Shown: positions 3,203 to 5,304 of the stretch, one piece after another | Position numbering within the stretch: the stretch's first letter is position 1 | Layout: each line of letters begins with the position of its first letter | Assembly: GCA_022865845.1 (NCBI GenBank) | Contig: JALHUC010000500.1 | Location: forward strand, 1 to 5,304 | Reading direction: 5' to 3' | Source of the DNA: a bacterium | Lineage (GTDB): Bacteria; BMS3Abin14 | Length of the DNA stretch: 5,304 nt | The notes under the pieces: generated by a model | What the model was told of the DNA's origin: nothing | The model's input: only the letters and a program-made list of their open reading frames with translations | Databases searched by the model: none | Position numbers and translations under genes: made by a program

Positions 3203-5292
3203 CCGTCCTTCTCGGTTTTGAATATCTCCAGATCCTGGTGCAGGGCCGCCATGTGCTTGTTGAGTTCATCGATGACACCCTGCAGACCGTGCACCGTCTC
3301 CCCGTTCCTCTGGATGACGCTTGTGAGGTCCTCCGTCATCCGCAGCACCTTCGCGCCGTTAACGACCTGGATCTCCGTGGATTCGGAGATATTTCTCACC
3401 GTGTCGGTTATTCTGGTCAGATCCTTGTTGATCTGCTGGCTTGTCAGGGTCTGTTCCTCGGTGCTCGTTTTTACCTTCTCGGCTACCTGCTGTATCAGTC
3501 TGGACATCTGGAGAAGCTTTTCACCGGCTTCCGACTGCTGCTCACTGAGCGCTTTTATATTTCCGACAGACTCCGTGAGGTTCTGAGTGGTTTCGAGAAC
3601 CCTGTTGCTCGTGCTGGCCTGTTCCGAGGTCGTCTGGGCGATCTCCTCGATCCGGTGAGAGACGAGCATCGTGTTGTCCATGATGCCCTCGAGTGCCTTG
3701 GTGACCCCTTCCGTGAGGCTGACCCCTTCATCCACCTTTCGATTGGAATCCTCTACAGCTTCGCTCGCCCTGACCACCTCTTCTCTCAGCCCCCCTATCA
3801 CATCCGCGATGCGGTTGGTCTGGGCCTTGGTGCTCTGGGCCAGTTCGTTGATCTCGTCCGCGACAACGCCGAACCCCTTCCCCTGGGCTCCCGCCTGGGC
3901 CGCGATGATGGCAGCGTTTAAGGCGAGCAGGTTGGTCCTCCCGGTGATATCGGTGATAAAGCGCAGGATCTCATCGATCTCCTCGATACGGTCAGATACC
4001 ACGGATATAGTCTGTCTGACCAGTGCCGAGCTCTGCTTGATAGCACCCATACCTTCCCGGGCGTTCCTTGAGACTTCCGCTCCCTCCTCAGCCACGAGGG
4101 TCATCTTGACGGCGTCCTGCGCCGTGCTTTCCGCGGTGCCGCGCACCTGGACAATGCTTGCGCTCATTTCGTTCATGGCCCCTGCCGTGTCCTCGGCGGC
4201 GCCCGACAAGGAGACAAGATTTTTGCTGATCTGCTCAATTGAGTTCGAAAGTTCCTCGATGGCCGTGTTGGACTCGTTCACCGAATTGAAGAGAGAATCG
4301 GACATGGAGGAAACCTCTTCTATGGAAGCACCCATCTCCATGACGCTGGAAAAGCTGTCGTTTGAAGAGTTTTCAAGGACATGGATCCCCTCGGTGACCT
4401 CGTCGATCATCTTCTTGTTGCCCTTCACCGATTCCATGGTCTCCGATGCCAGACCGGCCTGCTGGTCGATCCCCTCCTGTACATCGCTATAGACCTGCGC
4501 GATGCTCACGTTGGCCTGGGAGATACTTTCGTAGGATTGATCCACCCTATTGATGATCGCGCCGAGCTGAGCCAGGGTATTGTTCAGGTAGTTGGCAAGA
4601 TCCAGGAATTCATCGCGGGTCGTAACATTCACCCTTGCAGTGAGATCCCCGCCTCCCACCCTGACAAGCACATTAAGGACCGTCTTCATGTGTCTGAGCA
4701 GGAAGATGACGACCAGGTGAAGGAGGATAACACCCAGGATCGAAGCGACGGCGAACTGTGCGATAAGTTTTTCGGTGATATCGTTAAGTTCGCTCACAAT
4801 GAGTCCGTGGTCCATGCCCACTCTGATCACACCGGCGACCCCGAAAAGGACAGGAACGGCTACCTCCAGGATATCGCCCACCTCCTCAATCTCAAAACGG
4901 GAGATCTTGTATTCCTCCTCTCCGGTAAGCGTGTTCCGCCCCAAGAGTTTTTCAGAATATCCCTTTTGAAAAACACCGGCACCCATATAACCATCGGCAT
5001 CCTGGACGTAGATGTAGTTGACTCCGCGGACGTCCTTGTAACCGTCCATGATGGACTGGACGGATCCAAAATCCCGGTTGATAAGTTTATCTTCGTTGGT
5101 ACTGGCTATGGTGAGGGCAAGGGCCCTGGCCTTGCTCTCAAATTCACGGTTCATGGTAGAGTTGAATTTGTTACGTATAAACAGAACGTTAACCACTGCG
5201 AGTATTGTCATCACAACGACCACGACAGTCGTGATCTTCACTCCGATCTTGATCCTGACCCCTCCCCTTTTACCAGGATCGGGCGTTTTCAC
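3199..5292 (-). CDS. Methyl-accepting chemotaxis-type transmembrane receptor
   Basis: This 697-residue protein starts with GTG at 5292. The frame stays open for the last 12 bases to the window edge and the upstream GGGG is a weak ribosome site, so an earlier start is possible. Layout: short cytoplasmic N-terminus, TM1 (about 18-39), periplasmic sensor region (about 40-175, Cache/PAS-like by pattern: NYIYVQDADG at 92-101 and EVAVPVLFGVAGVIRVG at 143-159), TM2 (177-199), HAMP (about 200-253), then the coiled-coil signalling domain to the end. The tip at 445-482 contains NLLALNAAIIAAQAG and GKGFGVVADEI, diagnostic of MCP signal domains that bind CheA/CheW. Against Tsr, E385, R388 and E391 correspond to I463, Q466 and A469. 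E-E pairs at 325/326, 346/347 and 549/550 are possible methylation sites. There is no C-terminal NWETF-type CheR tether. The ligand is unknown and no che genes are adjacent. The family is certain; a role in chemotaxis itself is not. Confidence 0.96.
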   Translation of the reverse strand: MKTPDPGKRGGVRIKIGVKITTVVVVVMTILAVVNVLFIRNKFNSTMNREFESKARALALTIASTNEDKLINRDFGSVQSIMDGYKDVRGVNYIYVQDADGYMGAGVFQKGYSEKLLGRNTLTGEEEYKISRFEIEEVGDILEVAVPVLFGVAGVIRVGMDHGLIVSELNDITEKLIAQFAVASILGVILLHLVVIFLLRHMKTVLNVLVRVGGGDLTARVNVTTRDEFLDLANYLNNTLAQLGAIINRVDQSYESISQANVSIAQVYSDVQEGIDQQAGLASETMESVKGNKKMIDEVTEGIHVLENSSNDSFSSVMEMGASIEEVSSMSDSLFNSVNESNTAIEELSNSIEQISKNLVSLSGAAEDTAGAMNEMSASIVQVRGTAESTAQDAVKMTLVAEEGAEVSRNAREGMGAIKQSSALVRQTISVVSDRIEEIDEILRFITDITGRTNLLALNAAIIAAQAGAQGKGFGVVADEINELAQSTKAQTNRIADVIGGLREEVVRASEAVEDSNRKVDEGVSLTEGVTKALEGIMDNTMLVSHRIEEIAQTTSEQASTSNRVLETTQNLTESVGNIKALSEQQSEAGEKLLQMSRLIQQVAEKVKTSTEEQTLTSQQINKDLTRITDTVRNISESTEIQVVNGAKVLRMTEDLTSVIQRNGETVHGLQGVIDELNKHMAALHQDLEIFKTEKDG

Positions 5293-5304
5293 AGATCTGG
5301 CCCC

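Noticed and set aside
3218..4492. Long plus-strand frames (122, 227 and 273 codons) opposite the receptor
   Set aside because: They are antisense shadows of the coiled-coil gene, with Ser/Leu-rich composition and no supporting signals.

Overview
The window holds four genes, all on the minus strand, separated by two long non-coding stretches rich in short repeats. Reading in the direction of transcription (from high to low coordinates): a methyl-accepting chemotaxis-type transmembrane receptor (5292 to 3199, GTG start), a repeat-filled spacer, a 70-residue ribbon-helix-helix-like DNA-binding protein (2837 to 2625), a 225-residue membrane-anchored or exported low-complexity protein (2593 to 1916), a spacer of about 1.07 kb, and the first 282 codons of an exported protein (848 to 1) that runs off the left edge. 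This last gene was read directly from the reverse strand because its stop codon is outside the window.

Nothing in the window names the organism. The receptor architecture, the moderately GC-rich coding DNA and the style of the intergenic repeats (CTTCGGCAGGCTCAGGACAGG-like, ATTCCGGA...TCCGGAAT hairpins, GATCACT heptads) suggest a Gram-negative bacterium, perhaps Deltaproteobacteria/Desulfobacterota. That placement is an inference from general familiarity and has low confidence.

The small DNA-binding protein and the low-complexity protein are 31 bp apart and are probably co-transcribed. A perfect 16-bp palindrome lies just upstream of the small protein's start, over the expected transcription start, which suggests autoregulation. 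The DNA upstream is very AT-rich (21 G/C in the 100 bases 2881-2980). The receptor is complete or nearly so: two membrane segments, a periplasmic sensor region, HAMP, and a long coiled-coil signalling domain. Its hairpin tip departs from the canonical chemoreceptor sequence at positions used for receptor trimer contacts. No che genes are visible.

The spacer at 849-1915 contains a convincing minus-strand intrinsic terminator (1011-980), several perfect palindromes or inverted repeats that could be operators or RNA hairpins, and a mosaic of short repeats from about 1515 to 1875. A related repeat block lies at 3087-3187. Both blocks sit immediately 3' of a minus-strand gene, in the same orientation, and share the same order of sub-motifs. 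I see no tRNA, rRNA, CRISPR array, transposase or recognised riboswitch. The strongest leads are the regulator/low-complexity gene pair with its palindrome, the non-canonical receptor tip, and the paired gene-end repeats. None is proof of a new system.
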